Shown here one piece after another: positions 60,425 to 64,000 of a stretch of DNA of 64,000 nt. Under the pieces are notes generated by a model that worked only from the letters and a program-made list of their open reading frames with translations, made no database searches and had not been told where the DNA came from. The position numbers and the translations under genes were made by a program. The DNA lies in assembly GCA_907164885.2 (NCBI GenBank), contig OU015496.1:102576068-102640067 (forward strand), given 5' to 3'. This DNA comes from Dolomedes plantarius. Its lineage: Eukaryota; Arthropoda; Arachnida; Araneae; Dolomedidae. Positions within the stretch are counted from its first letter, which is position 1. Each line of letters starts with the position of its first letter.

Positions 60425-60475
60425 TATATAGACGATTAGTACTCCATATAGTGGAGAACTCGTACTATATTCGGG
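59840..60475. other. Intergenic stretch
   Basis: Moderate GC at 60110-60380 without recognised content; (TA)n at 60390-60420. Confidence 0.4.
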
Positions 60476-60479
60476 ACTA

Positions 60480-61450
60480 TGCTGAATGTATTTTGAGTTT
60501 CTTTGGTAGTTGGTGTTGCCACTGTACAGCAGTATCTACCATTGTGGTTTCTCTGGAATAGTTTTGAGGGGATTTTATGATATCGATTGTGTTTTGTTTA
60601 TACTGATATAGATTTGATAGAGGTTTTGGATTGCTGCGCATCCAGAATGCTTCATTTGCGACAGAAAGGGATGGTATACAGAAACATTTTCGTGAAATCA
60701 TGTCCCTCAGCTGTTCTATTGGGGACATATCGGACATCAGATCAAGCCAAGGTAGGAGCGGTACTTGTTGGTTGAACCATTCGGTGTGATTGGAACGAGG
60801 ATTGTCCATTTGAAAGAGAGGTTTCACCGAAGGTATGTAAGAGGGGTTGGACATCTCGTTCCAAGATCTCTTCTTGTCGTGGAATGGCCGAATGGCTTGG
60901 GCGCTGGCATTTGGTGCCACAATCTGTGGGCTCGAGTCCAGCTGTTGGCATGGGTGTTTGTAGGCGTTCGGAATCGGCTTTAAGTGGTAGGTCTTGGTAT
61001 AATTTGCCCTTGTGTAGCTAAAATTGACCGCCAAAATAGCTAAAATCGTAGCTAAAATCAACCAGCCATCAAGATCTCTTTGAAGTAAAATACCTTTTCA
61101 TAGTATCTGTGATTCATCTAAGGCCAGAAATTAAATGAAACGAGGTACCATCCTAAACTATTAAGCCTGGAGTAGGATTCTCTACAATGCAACCCTTCAG
61201 ATTCCTTTCTACACTGTATCTGTCATCAAGGATTCAGCCTTCATGATTCTCGAGATTATAATCTAAACTCGTCAGTAAACACGAATTGCTCCCATTCAGC
61301 ATTCCAGTGTCTTCGTCCTTGACACCACTGAAGACTATGGTATAGGATTTAGGAGGTCGCTACAACGGGCACCAAGCTACGCGCTCTCGCTGCAGCAATA
61401 TTCGATGAAAAGTGGTGGTGGACACCACTTTGTGTTGCAACATCCTCCAC
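60480..61450 (-). pseudogene. Tc1-like transposase, copy 6, badly decayed and split by a SINE
   Basis: Minus strand remains: HWNAEWEQFVFTDEFRL near 61270-61320 (first catalytic Asp) and, left of the SINE, LPWLDLMSDMSPIEQLRDMI at about 60700-60770, the C-terminal Glu motif. Subtracting the 208-bp SINE plus duplication, the distance between the two (about 360 bases) fits a Tc1 core. Stops and frameshifts throughout. A 194-codon open frame at 60477-61061 runs across both transposon and SINE and is not a gene. Confidence 0.65.
60873..61069 (+). mobile_element. tRNA-derived SINE with an 11-bp target duplication
   Basis: The A box TGGCCGAATGG (60885-60895) and B box GGCTCGAGTCC (60929-60939) are close to consensus, of the Leu/Ser tRNA type. 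The tail consists of TAGCTAAAAT repeats (61014-61060). CAAGATCTCTT flanks it at 60862-60872 and 61070-61080. Confidence 0.85.
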
Positions 61451-61890
61451 TGCTCTTCTAACGATGTTGACGTCGCTGTATGAGTCCTCACCGCTTTGCT
61501 TATGTGTTTGTCTTCCCTTTCTGACGTTTGCCGTATGTGCTCCAGATCTCATACAACGATGCAAAGAACCTTACTTCTTGTCTCCAAGTGGGCATAATTG
61601 TAATACTGTGTATCCCAACGCTCGCAACTGTATCACATGTTATCTCGTATGTATATTTAGATGTATATTTAGATACAAGAAGATTAATGTCGATTGAATT
61701 CACTGATGAAATGTTTTGTATTTTTTATTTACGAGTTTTTTAAAACTTACGAGTCTCAATTCAACTTATATTGCGCTTGGATCATACTTGAATGCGTAAC
61801 TGAGATTTTAAACATTTATATGTGTGATAAAGTACCAGTCAACCAAGCTCAAACAACTACTTCTTCCTGTTGCAATCCCAGAGTACAGCA
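61451..61890. other. Intergenic stretch
   Basis: Nothing recognised. Confidence 0.4.
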
Positions 61891-61892
61891 GT

Positions 61893-61936
61893 GTACACAC
61901 ACACACATACGCACACACAGAGACACACACATATGC

Positions 61937-62005
<69 letters not shown>
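61893..62005. repeat. (CA)n, (TA)n and (TG)n microsatellite
   Basis: Inversely symmetric CA...TA...TG runs. Confidence 0.95.
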
Positions 62006-62007
<2 letters not shown>

Positions 62008-63048
62008 ATCGATTTGTCATTTGAATTTCAGCTTTAAATAGAAACTTAGGTATCTTATACTTGGGAATTAAGGTGAAATTAAAAACTTGTAAATCCACAA
62101 TGATTTATGAGAATGGCTACATTGTTTAAAGCTGACAGTTGTAGCTCTTTATTAGGCCGAAATCATAGGATGGAACTATGTCTCGAGAGTCTAAAGAGTA
62201 TTTCAGACTTTCGTTCTGTAGCTCAAAAATGCATAAAAAGAAAATCTGTGACGATTTGAATAGCCAAATGCATCAAAATCACCCTTTATTGCTTTATAGA
62301 TTATAGTAAACTTTCTAAAATTTAACGAATATTATAATGTGAGTATGTACGTAGACAAATTTCAGCGCATGTTGAACTTTGTCTATGTATGTGGATTTAT
62401 CATTTTTTAGCACGGGATGTTTTACATATATTATTGTGGAATTACTTAACATTAGAATTAAATTAGAAAGTATTATTCTGGTGTTATATACATATATATC
62501 AGAGTAACATTTTAATATTATGAGACACATATATGTTTCAAAAAATGATTTGCTTATGACAAGGTTTATTATTACCAATAGAAATCATAAAATCGTTTTT
62601 GGTGTGATCTGGATTTCATATTAATTCCCTTCGGTGGAGAAAAATTGTCCTTTAAGCACGACTTAGGAGGGGAAAAAAAAAGCTCTGATTTATGTGTTTA
62701 AATAAGGAATGACAAATGGATACATAACTGAAATTAAAGTATCATGTTAAAGGAAGAAAGAAGAGGGATATTTTTCTTCCTTAGTAATTTTTCATTAAAA
62801 CAACTATATTTCAAATCAGAAATTTTCATACCTAAGGCAAACTAGGGCAAATATTTTTTGATGGAATTGGGCCAAATGAAAAATAAAAATAAATAAATAA
62901 ATAAATACAATGCTAGTCTCGCATCCTTTCCTTAAAAAACTTCTAGTTGTATGTTATGTATGATATGTTTTCTGTTGTTAAAAAGTACATCAGCAAAATG
63001 TGGACCTAGAAAATAAGATATAAATAGCAATGAAAGTAACAATATGTA
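62006..63048. other. AT-rich intergenic stretch
   Basis: Nothing recognised; (TAAA)n near 62885-62905. Confidence 0.4.
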
Positions 63049-63829
63049 CCGTAAAATCTCGACTGAAATACGCACTCGAGTAATATAAGCATGCTTGATT
63101 TTTCGCGAAATTTCCGGAAAATATTAAAACTCGACTATAATACGCACCCTTAACTTTTCAATATTTTATTTAAAAATTGCCTAAATATTTATTAGCAGAA
63201 ATAAAATTTGTGATAAAAAGAAACGAAAACATTAAATTCAGTAAAAAAAATTAAGTTTTTATTCAAAACAAACAATACTCTCAAATTATCATTCTTAATC
63301 ACTTTCACTAGAATACAGCTCATCTACTGTTGTTGAGTCCATGTCATAAGTATTGGTGGTGTGGTAATATATATCCCCATCATTATCCTCATTTGATAAC
63401 AACTACCCATCCTCCCATAATATGTCGTTGTCACTGCCGTCTCACGTTTAACGATTGATAATTTTTCTGCTGCCGTATAGGACCATCTCGAAGAAAATTC
63501 GAGGGAAATAAATAAAATAAAGTAATAATTTTTTGCTCTTGCAACAACTGGGAACTATCACTATTTCTAGGGACATGTTATTAAACGAACGCGTGTGCGA
63601 TACGAACAGCGAGTTCCGTTTGTTTAAAAGGAATACCTGCATAGTAAACGGGTGGATGAATCACGGAGTGAAGATGCACCCGTGTTGCGACAATGTCCTA
63701 CAGCTGCTGTACGTTCGTTTATCCAATGTTTAAAACTACTTTTTTTTTGTACGCGAGTATAATACGCACCCTCATTTTTGTTGACTAAAATGTTAAAAAA
63801 AAGTGCGTCATATACTCGAGATTTTACGG
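63049..63829 (-). mobile_element. pogo/Tigger-like remnant
   Basis: Ends CCGTAAAATCTCGACTGAAA and, complemented, CCGTAAAATCTCGAGTATAT are flanked by TA (63047-63048, 63830-63831). The minus strand near 63300-63450 encodes an acidic tail (SDGSDNDILWEDG, DMDSTTVDELYSSESD) like the C-termini of pogo-type transposases. The catalytic domain is missing. Superfamily assignment rests on TIR style and the acidic tail. Confidence 0.65.
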
Positions 63830-64000
63830 TAACTCCAAATATGGTAATATATTTCTATAGACTCATTATCACAAATATTCCTTTTTGGATAGTAAAGTGG
63901 CAGAGCGAAAAAGAAATAAACTTAACAGTAAGTTTTAACTTGAAGGGTGTTGACGCCAATGGCTATGTTGGCAATCGCCAACGCGCCATGAAAGAATACA

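Noticed and set aside
60477..61061. 194-codon minus-strand open frame with a hydrophobic start
   Set aside because: It crosses the SINE and Tc1 remains; only its middle matches transposase, so it is a chance frame.

Overview
This is AT-rich animal genomic DNA made almost entirely of mobile elements. There are no bacterial-style operons, ribosomal RNA genes or CRISPR arrays. Every protein similarity I recognise belongs to a eukaryotic transposon family: Tc1/mariner, hAT, pogo, Helitron-like, Ty3/gypsy, several non-LTR retrotransposons, and a family with a possible PIN/FEN-like nuclease fold. This mix and the long (TA)n arrays fit an arthropod, and my recollection of similar proteins points to an arachnid such as a spider. 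That assignment is inference. No complete host gene is visible; one possible terminal exon lies at 48368-48501.

Layout. 1-1102: 3' part of a Tc1-like element. 1105-1724: a (TA)n tract bracketed by inverted SINE 3' ends. 1728-7229: a second Tc1-like element split by a 4081-bp insert (2578-6658) that has about 0.8-kb inverted repeats, an 8-bp target duplication and a decayed gene of a widespread uncharacterised family. 7743-9128 and 10116-11999: two more Tc1-like elements, the second split by a hairpin-rich insertion. 12000-21800: mostly featureless, with a MITE, a Helitron-like fragment and a hAT MITE that contains a mariner MITE. 21823-24275: a 5'-truncated LINE and a hAT MITE. 25567-28964: a tandem duplication whose second copy lacks the middle. 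30351-33482: mariner remnants and a second member of the nuclease-like family. 34887-40195: Helitron-like elements, a Tc1-like element with only two stop codons in its transposase, a LINE fragment and a broken-up tandem repeat. 42384-47985: a young Ty3/gypsy retrotransposon with LTRs differing at 3 of 338 positions. 49351-54130: foldback DNA and a degenerate tandem array with MITE insertions. 54694-57415: a hAT element related to the KIAA1586-like group. 57500-58165: an RTE-type LINE. 59400-61450: two tRNA-derived SINEs, one inside a decayed Tc1-like element. 63049-63829: a pogo-like remnant.

The organising theme is nesting, much of it readable from target-site duplications (TA for Tc1/mariner, 8 bp for hAT-like, 4 bp for gypsy, 11-16 bp for retroposed copies). 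Two points stand out. One is the long-inverted-repeat element carrying a possible PIN/FEN-like protein. The other is the gypsy LTR, which has heat-shock-element-like arrays just upstream of a TATA-like box plus a tRNA-like module.
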